A stretch of DNA of 7,037 nucleotides, taken from NCBI GenBank assembly GCA_903970565.1, contig CAJCJE010000197.1, positions 1 to 7,037 of the forward strand, written 5' to 3'. The position numbers and the translations under genes are program-made. The DNA comes from Candidatus Melainabacteria bacterium (GTDB lineage: Bacteria; Actinomycetota; Actinomycetes; Mycobacteriales; Pseudonocardiaceae). Position 1 is the stretch's first letter, and every line of letters starts with the position of its first letter. The notes beneath the pieces were generated by a model. It saw only the letters and a program-made list of their open reading frames with translations, was not told the DNA's origin and ran no database searches. Shown piece by piece: positions 1-5,968 of this stretch.

Positions 1-1
1 C

Positions 2-922
2 GCCCCGTCGGCCCAGGCCGCGACGTACACCCTGATCACCGAGCCGGACCAGACCTACACCCCGGTGTACAACTTCATCGGCACCGCCACGAAGTCCATC
101 GACATGACCATGTACGAACTGGTCGACACCACCGCCGAGAAGGACCTCGCCGCAGCCGCGAAGAAAGGCGTGAAGGTCCGGGTCATTCTGGACCAGAACC
201 TGGAGAAATCCAGCAACACCACCGCCTACAACTACCTCAACGACAACGGCGTCTCCGCGGTGTGGGCGAAGTCCGGCCGGACCACCCACCAGAAGACCAT
301 CACCGTCGACGGCACCAGTTCGATGATCATGACAGGTAACCTGACCTCCGAGTACTACTCGACCACCCGCGACTTCGCGGTGATCGACACCGACAGCAAG
401 GACGTCAGCGCGATCGAATCGGTGTTCAACGCCGACTACTCGAACAAGTCGATCACTCCGAGCGACGGTGACGACCTGGTCTGGAGCCCGACCGACTCGC
501 AGACCCAGCTGATCAACCTGATCGACTCCGCCACCACCTCGCTACAGATCGAGAACGAGGAGATGAGCGACACCACCGTCGTCGACGCGCTGGAGCAGGC
601 CGCCGAGAACGGGGTCAACGTGCAGGTCACCATGACCAACACGGACAACGACTACGCCTCGGAATTCGACGCCCTGACCGACGCGGGCGTGCAGGTTTCC
701 ACCTATACCGGGGAAACCCCCATCTACATCCACGCCAAGGCGATCCTGGTCGACGCCGGCCAGTCCGATGCCAAGGTGTTCCTCGGCTCGGAGAACTTCA
801 CCAATGCGTCACTCAACGAGAACCGTGAACTGGGCCTGATCACCACCGACCCGACCGTGCTGTCCTCGGTGAACACCACCCTCACCTCGGACTTCAACGG
901 CGCCACCCCCTGGTCGTCCTGA
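2..922 (+). CDS. Secreted phospholipase D-like protein (5' end outside window)
   Basis: The reading frame is open from the left edge, so the start and most of the signal peptide lie upstream. The first visible residues, APSAQA followed by ATYTLITEPDQ, look like the end of an export signal with an Ala-X-Ala cleavage site at about base 19/20. Two HxKxxxxD motifs are present: HQKTITVD (His codon at 287) followed by GNLTSE, and HAKAILVD (His codon at 731) followed by GSENF. This bilobed pattern defines the phospholipase D superfamily, whose two histidines form one active site for phosphodiester cleavage or transfer. The substrate cannot be read from sequence: phospholipid, cardiolipin-synthase-like and nuclease members share the motifs. 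The mature part is acidic and rich in Thr, Ser, Asn and Asp, as expected for an extracellular protein. It converges with the LOG gene. The GTG at 65 is an internal valine codon, not a start. The superfamily is sure; the specific activity is not. Confidence 0.9.
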   Translation, partial: APSAQAATYTLITEPDQTYTPVYNFIGTATKSIDMTMYELVDTTAEKDLAAAAKKGVKVRVILDQNLEKSSNTTAYNYLNDNGVSAVWAKSGRTTHQKTITVDGTSSMIMTGNLTSEYYSTTRDFAVIDTDSKDVSAIESVFNADYSNKSITPSDGDDLVWSPTDSQTQLINLIDSATTSLQIENEEMSDTTVVDALEQAAENGVNVQVTMTNTDNDYASEFDALTDAGVQVSTYTGETPIYIHAKAILVDAGQSDAKVFLGSENFTNASLNENRELGLITTDPTVLSSVNTTLTSDFNGATPWSS

Positions 923-957
923 CCAGTCCCTGGTCATAACCGACCACCGACGGTCGG
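921..957 (+). other. Two short hairpins after the PLD-like gene
   Basis: GACCAG (921-926) pairs with CTGGTC (930-935) across a 3-base loop and overlaps the stop codon. CCGACC (940-945) pairs with GGTCGG (952-957) across six bases. They open a series of stem-loops running to 1113. They may help end transcription or protect the 3' end of the mRNA. No T run follows, which is common for actinobacterial terminators. Confidence 0.4.
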
Positions 958-978
958 GCAGCCGCACCAGACCATTCA

Positions 979-1033
979 CGCCTGGGACACAGGCGTTCGC
1001 CAGGCGCCTGCCTGTTTCGACAGGCGCCTGTCG
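979..1033. terminator. Clustered CGCCTG/CAGGCG stem-loops, probable terminator of the PLD-like gene
   Basis: The hexamer CGCCTG or its complement CAGGCG occurs six times in 52 bases (979, 990, 1001, 1005, 1021, 1025). It forms CGCCTG-GGACA-CAGGCG (979-995), a 10-bp stem between the two CAGGCGCCTG copies at 1001-1010 and 1021-1030, and a 16-bp perfect palindrome at 1018-1033. An alternative fold, GCCTGT-TTCG-ACAGGC (1010-1025), has a stable TTCG tetraloop. The position, 57 bases past a stop codon and between convergent genes, suits a terminator. There is no T tract, so the role is inferred from structure alone. Confidence 0.5.
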
Positions 1034-1061
1034 TCAGGCCGCGAACCACCTGCCCGCCCAC

Positions 1062-1113
1062 AAGTGACGACTCGCCGAAGAATTTGACACCCCACTTCGG
1101 CGAGTCGTCACTT
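1062..1113. repeat. Perfect 19-bp inverted repeat, 14-base loop; candidate bidirectional terminator or dispersed palindrome
   Basis: The left arm AAGTGACGACTCGCCGAAG (1062-1080) is the exact reverse complement of 1095-1113, with AATTTGACACCCCA between them. It lies 43 bases past the end of the LOG gene and 139 bases past the end of the PLD-like gene, which converge here, so one structure could stop transcription from both sides. The A/T-rich loop and the clean arm ends could equally mark a small REP-like or MITE-like element. No target-site duplication is visible at the edges. The repeat itself is certain; its function is inferred. Confidence 0.65.
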
Positions 1114-1156
1114 CCGGAACAGCCGTGCCCGTTTGCGCAAGGGGAACGCCAGGGCG

Positions 1157-1999
1157 TCAGTGCGCCTTCGTCCACGCATCGTAGGAGTTCTCGACCACCC
1201 GCACCGCGTCGTCGATGTCGTCGGTCAGGTGCAGCAGGTCGAAGTCCTTCGCCGACAGCTTCCCGCCGCCGAACACCTGCTCACGCAGCCACCCGTGCAG
1301 GCCGCCCCAGTAGGACGTGCCGAACAGCACGACCGGGAACTTGGTGACCTTCTTGGTCTGCACCAGTGTCAACGCCTCGAACAGCTCGTCGAGGGTGCCG
1401 AACCCGCCCGGCAGACAGATGAACGCCTGCGCGTACTTCATGAACATCGTCTTGCGCACGAAGAAGTAGCGGAAGTTCACCCCGAGGTCGACCCACGGAT
1501 TCAGACCCTGCTCGAACGGCAGCTCGATCCCGAGCCCGACGGAGAGCCCGCCCGCCTCCGAACAGCCCCGGTTGACCGCCTCCATCGCCCCCGGGCCGCC
1601 ACCGGTGATCACCGCATAGCCCGCGGTGGCCAGCGCGGCACCGAGTTCGCGACCCAACTCGTACTCGGGATGATCGCGCTTGGTCCGCGCCGACCCGAAC
1701 ACGGTGACCGCCTTCGGCACCTCGGCCAGCGCGCCGAATCCCTCGACGAACTCGGCCTGAATGCGCAGCACCCGCCACGGGTCGGTGTGCACCCAGTCGG
1801 TCGGCCCACGCGAGTCGAGCAGCCGCTGGTCGGTCGTGGTGTCCTCGGCCATCCGCGCACCGCGCAACGTCACCGGACCGCGCTGGCGCTCCGGTGGGCG
1901 CTCCTGCTGTCGATCCTGCTGTTGCCCGTTGCCATTGCCCGAGGACTGCGAACCTGCGGGTTCCGGGCTGGAGGGTTGCGGTGCCTGTGGTGCCGTCAC
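1157..1999 (-). CDS. LOG-family (TIGR00730) nucleotide 5'-monophosphate phosphoribohydrolase
   Basis: This is a 280-residue cytoplasmic Rossmann-like protein. The diagnostic motifs are GGGPGAMEA (133-141), a basic FFVRK stretch (179-183) and PGGFGTLDE (197-205). The last of these is the PGGxGTxxE phosphoribohydrolase signature. Family members release the base from cytokinin riboside or other nucleoside 5'-monophosphates; the true substrate here is unknown. Conserved sequence starts around residue 59 (RLLDSRGPTDWV). Residues 1-50 are a Gln/Pro/Ser-rich, probably disordered extension. I chose the GTG at 1999 because a TAGACT -10 element stands six bases before it, which fits a leaderless mRNA. 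The ATG at 1852 (Met50) would give a 231-residue protein but has no clear ribosome binding site. A LOG gene close to dapE is a familiar actinobacterial arrangement (Rv1205 lies near dapE in M. tuberculosis). Here phospholipase C separates the two. Confidence 0.9.
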   Translation of the reverse strand: MTAPQAPQPSSPEPAGSQSSGNGNGQQQDRQQERPPERQRGPVTLRGARMAEDTTTDQRLLDSRGPTDWVHTDPWRVLRIQAEFVEGFGALAEVPKAVTVFGSARTKRDHPEYELGRELGAALATAGYAVITGGGPGAMEAVNRGCSEAGGLSVGLGIELPFEQGLNPWVDLGVNFRYFFVRKTMFMKYAQAFICLPGGFGTLDELFEALTLVQTKKVTKFPVVLFGTSYWGGLHGWLREQVFGGGKLSAKDFDLLHLTDDIDDAVRVVENSYDAWTKAH

Positions 2000-2029
2000 G
2001 GCGCGAGTCTAGGCGCGCGCCGTGACGGC
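1992..2029. repeat. 14-bp perfect inverted repeat around the LOG promoter and start
   Basis: GCCGTCACGGCGCG (1992-2005) is the exact reverse complement of 2016-2029, with a 10-base spacer that contains the TAGACT -10 element. The left arm covers the GTG start and second codon of the LOG gene. Two readings are possible. It could be an operator, because a bound dimer would block both promoter and start. It could instead be a terminator hairpin for phospholipase C, whose stop lies 48-50 bases upstream on the same strand. No U run follows. Confidence 0.6.
2006..2011 (-). promoter_or_regulatory. -10 element TAGACT of the LOG gene, leaderless
   Basis: On the minus strand TAGACT matches the actinobacterial TAnnnT -10 consensus and is followed by CGCGCC and then the GTG start. 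This places the predicted transcription start on the G of GTG. There is no Shine-Dalgarno sequence in the six bases before the start. No convincing -35 hexamer is seen at 16-18 bases. The arms of an inverted repeat lie on either side of the element. Confidence 0.5.
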
Positions 2030-2076
2030 GATCCGGACGGCCTGGGCAGTCCGGGACAACCCACAGCGGCATTCAC

Positions 2077-4122
2077 TCAACCGGTGACACTGTCCGCGCC
2101 GTATTCGAGGTGTCCGACGAACTCACGCAGGAAGGTCGGGTCACCTTCCACCGTGGCCGACACGTCGTACCAACCCTGGCTGCGGCCGACCACGTCCAGG
2201 TCCTCGGTCACCGTCGCCCCGGCCGCCACCCGGACCGTGCCCGACGCACCGAAATCGTGCTGGCCGCGCAACCGAACCGTGGCCGGAGCCGAACCGCCGT
2301 TGCTGATGGAGATCCGCAGCCGGGGATGGTCGGCGCTGCCCACCACCAGCGCGGCGACCTCGACGCCGAGCCCGGCCCCGGTGCCGTTGAACACCCGCAG
2401 GAAACGGTTGGGCCCGTGCACCGCGACCTGGTAGCCACCGCTGATCGACACCGCGACCGAGCCGGTCCCGCCGCCCGCCACGTCCCGCCGGACCACTGCC
2501 GAACCGGTCGGATACACCTGCAACTGGACGGCGTCGGCACCCGAGTTGGCCAGGTGCACGGTCAGCGCGCTCGCGGTGACCGTGGCGTTCGCCACCGGCT
2601 GGTACGGGATCGGCCGGGCGGGCCGGGTGCCCGGCTCCTGCTGCGGATCGCGCTGCGCGCCCTCGGTGGGCGGGGTCGGCGCCGGCAGCTTCGACTGGGT
2701 CTGGTCGGCCTCCCGCTGCAACGCGGCGGTGTCCGGCAGCAGCGGAATGCCGGGGTTCCAGGCGGAGAAGTCGAAGCAGCTGGTCAGGTCGCCACAGATC
2801 GACCGCCGCCAGGCGGAGATGTTCGGCTCACGCACCCCGGTCCACTGCTCCAGGAACCGAAGCACCGACGTGTGGTCGAAGACCTGCGAGTTCACCCAAC
2901 CACCCCGACTCCACGGCGAGATCACCGTCATCGGCACCCTCGGCCCCAGACCGATCGGCAGGCCGTCGATGAACTCGTCCTCGGCGCCGGCCGGCGCGGT
3001 GGGCGGCACCACGTGGTCGAAGAAGCCGTCGTTCTCGTCGAAGTTGGCGAAGACGACCGTGTTGTCCCACAGTTTCTGGTTGCCCCACAGGGCTTTCAGC
3101 ACGGTGTTCATGTACACCGCGCCGTCGACCGGGCGAGCCGCCGGGTGTTCGCACCAGCGGTAGGGCGCCACGATCCAGGACACCTTGGGCAGCTTCCCGG
3201 TCTGGCAGGCGCCGATGAAGTCGGCGAGCACGTGCTTGGGGTCCATGCCGAGTCCGGAGTCCGGCAGCCACTGCTTGATCACGTTCGCCCGCGCGGCCAG
3301 CTGCTGCTTCGCCGGATCGGGACTGGCCAGCGCGTCGTGGTAGGCCTGGAACAGCCACAGCGGGTTGTCCCCGTAGTCGCCGACCCAGCCGTCGGTGCCG
3401 TCACCGACCTCCTTGTTGGCGAAGATCTGCCAGGAGATCCCGGCGTCCTGCAACCGCTCGGGGTAGGTCGGCCAGGACAGCACCGGCAGGTAGTCGGCGG
3501 GGTTGTAGTTGATCGGGCCCCCGAAGCGGCCGGCCGCGTCGATCGTGGCGGTCCAGTGGTAGAGCCGGTTGGGCGTGGTCGGGCCCTGCACCGAGCAGAA
3601 GTAGTGGTCACAGATGGTGAACGCGCTCGCCAGTGCCCGCTGGAACGGAATGTCCGCCTCGGTGAAGTAACCCATCGTCAGCTCGGACTTGTTCGGAATC
3701 CAGGCGTCGTAGGCGCCCTCGTCCCAGGCGTTGTGCGTCGGCTGCCAGCTGTGGTCGAGGTCGCCGAGGTCCTGTCCGTCCACTGTGGAGGTATCGACGT
3801 GGAAGGGCAGCAGGTAGCCGCCGTCGGTGCGCGTGGCGTCCGGCTGGTGGAAGACGCTCCTACCACTGGGCAGGGTGACCGCGGTCCGGTCGCCGAAGCC
3901 GCGCACCCCGCGCATCGAGCCGTAGTAGTGGTCGAAGGACCGGTTCTCCTGCATCAGGATGACCACGTGCTCGACATCGTCCAGCCGGCCCCGCCTACGC
4001 GGTTGGGTAAGGGCCTCGGCCATCCCGCTGGGCAGCCCGCTGAGCACACCGCCCGCCGCGGCCGCGCCGGCAACACCACCGATGAACCGACGACGATTGA
4101 AACCCGAACCCGATTCGACCAT
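2077..4122 (-). CDS. Tat-exported phospholipase C, phosphoesterase (AcpA/PlcH) family
   Basis: This 681-residue enzyme probably hydrolyses phosphatidylcholine or sphingomyelin outside the cell to release the phosphorylated head group. The N-terminus carries a twin-arginine signal, NRRRFIG (9-15), then an Ala/Gly hydrophobic stretch and a likely cleavage near 35-37 (AEA). The catalytic domain (about 50-445) shows ENRSFDHYYG (59-68), GPTTPNR (180-186, with the region of the nucleophilic Thr in PlcH relatives), EHP (325-327), NFDENDGFFDH (360-370, metal-binding Asp/Glu) and FDHTS (415-419). A Pro/Gln-rich linker (about 475-505) leads to two C-terminal beta domains of the DUF756 type (about 506-580 and 586-676). 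Length and order match bacterial non-haemolytic phospholipase C. The start is supported by GGAAGGGA nine bases upstream. It lies 144 bases downstream of dapE with its own promoter, so it is probably an independent unit. Confidence 0.93.
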   Translation of the reverse strand: MVESGSGFNRRRFIGGVAGAAAAGGVLSGLPSGMAEALTQPRRRGRLDDVEHVVILMQENRSFDHYYGSMRGVRGFGDRTAVTLPSGRSVFHQPDATRTDGGYLLPFHVDTSTVDGQDLGDLDHSWQPTHNAWDEGAYDAWIPNKSELTMGYFTEADIPFQRALASAFTICDHYFCSVQGPTTPNRLYHWTATIDAAGRFGGPINYNPADYLPVLSWPTYPERLQDAGISWQIFANKEVGDGTDGWVGDYGDNPLWLFQAYHDALASPDPAKQQLAARANVIKQWLPDSGLGMDPKHVLADFIGACQTGKLPKVSWIVAPYRWCEHPAARPVDGAVYMNTVLKALWGNQKLWDNTVVFANFDENDGFFDHVVPPTAPAGAEDEFIDGLPIGLGPRVPMTVISPWSRGGWVNSQVFDHTSVLRFLEQWTGVREPNISAWRRSICGDLTSCFDFSAWNPGIPLLPDTAALQREADQTQSKLPAPTPPTEGAQRDPQQEPGTRPARPIPYQPVANATVTASALTVHLANSGADAVQLQVYPTGSAVVRRDVAGGGTGSVAVSISGGYQVAVHGPNRFLRVFNGTGAGLGVEVAALVVGSADHPRLRISISNGGSAPATVRLRGQHDFGASGTVRVAAGATVTEDLDVVGRSQGWYDVSATVEGDPTFLREFVGHLEYGADSVTG

Positions 4123-4131
4123 CTCGACTGG

Positions 4132-4139
4132 TCCCTTCC
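4132..4139 (-). promoter_or_regulatory. Ribosome binding site of phospholipase C
   Basis: The minus strand reads GGAAGGGA, then nine bases, then the ATG at 4122. It is a clear purine-rich Shine-Dalgarno sequence and fixes the start. It contrasts with dapE, dapD and LOG, which have weak sites or none. Confidence 0.7.
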
Positions 4140-4166
4140 ACTGAAGACAACGCCCCGTGGAGCCAA

Positions 4167-4196
4167 ACAGTAGAAGGCAAATGACGCCGAGCTCAA
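4167..4196 (-). promoter_or_regulatory. Candidate promoter of phospholipase C
   Basis: The minus strand has TTGAGC (4196-4191) as a -35 and TACTGT (4172-4167) as a -10, separated by 18 bases. The predicted start near 4160 gives a leader of about 38 bases that contains the ribosome binding site. The 8-bp palindrome CGTTAACG (4198-4205) sits immediately upstream of the -35 and may be part of an activator or repressor site. The rest of the 144-base gap holds nothing else I can name. Confidence 0.5.
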
Positions 4197-4266
4197 CCGT
4201 TAACGTCAGATGGCCATTGCCGAGCGCGGATGTGGCCTGGACCCTGTTTCCGGCGCGCGCCGCTGT

Positions 4267-5346
4267 TCAGCCGCGTAGGAACGCCTCGAACAACCGGGTA
4301 CAGCGAGTGATCTGCTCGGCCGGGACATTCTCCTGCTGGGTGTGCGCGAGGGTCGGATCGCCGGGGCCGAAGTTGACCGCCGGCAGTCCGAGCGCGGCGA
4401 AGCGGGACACGTCGGTCCAGCCGAGCTTGGCCGCCGGGGCGCCCCCGGTGGACGCGATCAGCTGCTTGGCCAGCGGCGCGGACAGTCCCGGCAGCGCCCC
4501 GGCCGCGCAGTCGCGCACGGTGACCTCGAACCCGTCGAACACCTGGCGCAGATGGGCTTGGGCCTGCTGGGGGTCGCGGTCCGGCGCGAACCGGTGGTTG
4601 ACCGTGAGCAGGCACTCGTCCGGCACCACGTTGCCGGCCACCCCGCCGCCGATCCGCACCGCCTGCAAGCCTTCCCGGTAGGTGCAGCCGTCGATGTCCA
4701 CCGTGCGCGGCTGGTAGTCCCGCAGCCGGCGCAGGACCTCGCCCATCGCGTGGATCGCGTTGCTGCCCATCCAGGCCCGTGCCGTGTGCGCCCGCGCCCC
4801 CTCGGTGCGCACCTCGACCCGCATGGTGCCCTGGCAGCCGGCCTCGATGACCACGTTCGACGGTTCGCCGACGATGGCGAGATCCCCGGCCAGCCAGTCC
4901 GGCAGCTCCCGCTCGATCCGGCCGAGGCCGTTGCGGGCCGCCTCGATCTCCTCGCAGTCGTAGAACACGAAGGTCATGTCGTAGGCCGGCGTGGGCAGTG
5001 TCGCGGCCAGGTGCAGCGCGACCGCGTCCCCGCTCTTCATGTCGACCGTGCCGCAGCCGTGCAGCACCAGTTCGTCACCTTCGCCGGTCCGGCGGTGCGG
5101 CAGGTTGTCGTTGATCGGCACGGTGTCCAGGTGCCCGGCGAAGATCACCCGCGCGGCCCGGCCGAGGTGGGTGCGGGCCAGCACCGCGTTGCCGGAACGG
5201 ACCAGTTCCAGGTGCGGGGCCTGGCGCCCCAGCGCCTCCTGCACCGCGTCGGCGAGGCCCTGCTCGTCACCGGACACGCTCGGGAAGTCCACGAGTGCCG
5301 CGGTGAGTTCGATCGGGTCGACGGTCAGGTCAAGGGAACCGGTCAC
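4267..5346 (-). CDS. dapE: Succinyl-diaminopimelate desuccinylase
   Basis: This 359-residue cytoplasmic M20-family zinc peptidase removes succinate from N-succinyl-LL-2,6-diaminopimelate to give LL-diaminopimelate, the precursor of meso-DAP for peptidoglycan and of lysine. The metal and catalytic residues are all visible: FAGHLDTVP with His72 and Asp74, [10 protein letters not shown] with Asp102, CEEIE with Glu132/Glu133, GEPSN with Glu161, and AHTQQE with His335. The lid/dimerisation domain lies at about 175-290. Its length is typical of the actinobacterial DapE type. The start is GTG, eight bases after a TACGGT -10, so the mRNA is leaderless or nearly so; a weak GGTAGG overlaps the promoter. 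It is divergent from a lipoprotein gene and dapD, as dapE is from dapD in mycobacteria. Nothing looks broken. Confidence 0.96.
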   Translation of the reverse strand: MTGSLDLTVDPIELTAALVDFPSVSGDEQGLADAVQEALGRQAPHLELVRSGNAVLARTHLGRAARVIFAGHLDTVPINDNLPHRRTGEGDELVLHGCGTVDMKSGDAVALHLAATLPTPAYDMTFVFYDCEEIEAARNGLGRIERELPDWLAGDLAIVGEPSNVVIEAGCQGTMRVEVRTEGARAHTARAWMGSNAIHAMGEVLRRLRDYQPRTVDIDGCTYREGLQAVRIGGGVAGNVVPDECLLTVNHRFAPDRDPQQAQAHLRQVFDGFEVTVRDCAAGALPGLSAPLAKQLIASTGGAPAAKLGWTDVSRFAALGLPAVNFGPGDPTLAHTQQENVPAEQITRCTRLFEAFLRG

Positions 5347-5354
5347 GGTGGCCT

Positions 5355-5360
5355 ACCGTA
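5355..5360 (-). promoter_or_regulatory. -10 element TACGGT of dapE
   Basis: The minus strand reads TACGGT, eight bases, then the GTG start of dapE. Transcription would begin within one or two bases of the start codon. No -35 is recognisable at 16-18 bases. The same distance between hexamer and GTG is seen at dapD. Confidence 0.5.
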
Positions 5361-5387
5361 CCCGGCTCGCGGTCGGGACCGGCCGAC

Positions 5388-5400
5388 GTCACGACGTGAC
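5388..5400. repeat. 13-bp palindrome in the dapE/lipoprotein divergent promoter region
   Basis: GTCACG-A-CGTGAC is a perfect 6+1+6 palindrome. It lies 28 bases upstream of the dapE -10 and 12 bases upstream of the candidate -10 of the lipoprotein gene, in the -35 zone of the latter. This position suits a dimeric regulator acting on one or both promoters. No regulator is known to me for this site. Confidence 0.4.
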
Positions 5401-5411
5401 CAGGCGCGGAC

Positions 5412-5417
5412 TACCGT
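5412..5417 (+). promoter_or_regulatory. Candidate -10 element TACCGT of the lipoprotein gene
   Basis: TACCGT fits TAnnnT and would start transcription near 5424, leaving a leader of about 32 bases. No good -35 is seen. The surrounding CTACCGT also occurs before dapD and, on the opposite strand relative to the gene, at the dapE promoter. Confidence 0.35.
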
Positions 5418-5442
5418 CAGGGGCGCACCCCGTAGCGCTGAA

Positions 5443-5448
5443 GAAAGG
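5443..5448 (+). promoter_or_regulatory. Ribosome binding site of the lipoprotein gene
   Basis: GAAAGG stands seven bases before the ATG at 5456. It selects this ATG over the longer open frame that continues upstream into antisense dapE, and the lipoprotein signal directly after it confirms the choice. Confidence 0.65.
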
Positions 5449-5455
5449 TCGCCCC

Positions 5456-5905
5456 ATGCGCCGAACCGCCAGCCGCGTGGTGATCGCCAGCACTGCACTC
5501 GCCGCGGCACTGGCGCTTGCCGGTTGCGCGGACGCCCAGCCGGGAGACGTGAACAACGGCCCCGGCTACACCGACTCCGTGAGTGACCTGCTGGTCAAGA
5601 TTCCCGCCTTGCAGGGCGACCCGTGCCGGAGCACGCAGGCCCCCCAGATCTACCCGAACTGCGGACGGTACGTGACCGAGGTCGCCAACGTCGTCGACGC
5701 GGTGCAGGCCGAACTGCCCGACCAGCCCAGTCTGACGACCAGCCTCCAGAACGCGGTGAACACGTACCAGAGCCTGCGCTGCGAGATCGTCAAGGGCACC
5801 GGCAGCGCCAGCCAGCAGAGGAGCTGCCCGCAGGCGCTGCGCACGATCGGCGCGGAACTCGACGGCGTGGACAGGAAACTGGCCAAGCTGCCCGCCGGGA
5901 GCTAG
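5456..5905 (+). CDS. Small secreted lipoprotein of unknown function
   Basis: The product is 149 residues. A basic start (MRRTASR), a hydrophobic stretch (8-20) and the lipobox LAGC with Cys24 mark it as a lipoprotein anchored to the outer face of the membrane. After a short flexible part (DAQPGDVNNGPGYTD), the rest looks mostly helical (about 40-52, 70-87, 92-113 and 126-146). It has four further cysteines at 57, 69, 109 and 124, probably forming two disulfide bonds outside the cell. I recognise no named domain. It lies 63 bases upstream of dapD on the same strand and is divergent from dapE. That places it among cell-wall precursor genes, but dapD has its own promoter, so a shared role is only a guess. 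It is probably a lineage-specific gene. Confidence 0.88.
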   Translation: MRRTASRVVIASTALAAALALAGCADAQPGDVNNGPGYTDSVSDLLVKIPALQGDPCRSTQAPQIYPNCGRYVTEVANVVDAVQAELPDQPSLTTSLQNAVNTYQSLRCEIVKGTGSASQQRSCPQALRTIGAELDGVDRKLAKLPAGS

Positions 5906-5954
5906 CCCGAAAAGGCGCTGATTGTCCGTGTTTTCCTGCCGTCGGGGGCTGGGC

Positions 5955-5960
5955 TACCGT
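5955..5960 (+). promoter_or_regulatory. -10 element TACCGT of dapD
   Basis: TACCGT is followed by GTGTTCTC and then the GTG start at 5969. The eight bases contain no Shine-Dalgarno sequence, so the mRNA is probably leaderless or has a leader of one or two bases. A -35 is poor (TTTCCT at 5932, 17-base spacer). Read-through from the lipoprotein gene is also possible, since no clear terminator lies between them. Confidence 0.5.
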
Positions 5961-5968
5961 GTGTTCTC

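Noticed and set aside
1084..1112. TTGACA (1084-1089) in the loop of the 19-bp palindrome as a -35 element
   Set aside because: No TAnnnT hexamer follows at 16-19 bases, and no + strand gene follows it.
1850..1852. ATG (Met50) as the true LOG start
   Set aside because: No ribosome binding site or -10 is placed for it, whereas the upstream GTG has an exactly spaced -10. It is kept only as an alternative.
1133..2434. Long + strand open frame opposite the LOG gene
   Set aside because: It is an Arg/Pro/His-rich translation without recognisable motifs, typical of antisense frames in high-GC DNA. It lies opposite the well-supported LOG gene and runs into phospholipase C.
2110..4173. Long + strand open frame of 687 codons opposite phospholipase C
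   Set aside because: It mirrors a clearly real gene with a Tat signal and catalytic motifs, and its own translation is low-complexity with no domain. It is an artefact of GC-rich codon use.
4191..4206. Possible PHO box (GTTAACG next to GTTGAGC on the minus strand) upstream of phospholipase C
   Set aside because: The two 7-mers share only a few bases with GTTCACC-type repeats, and their spacing is not the 11-base period of the known actinobacterial PHO box.
4251..4262. CGGCGCGCGCCG palindrome just past the dapE stop as a terminator
   Set aside because: It folds into only a 4-bp stem with a GCGC loop and has no U run. Such alternating GC runs arise by chance in this composition.
4342..5586. 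Long + strand open frame opposite dapE
   Set aside because: It shadows dapE with all of its metal ligands, and reads through the divergent promoter region into another frame of the lipoprotein gene.
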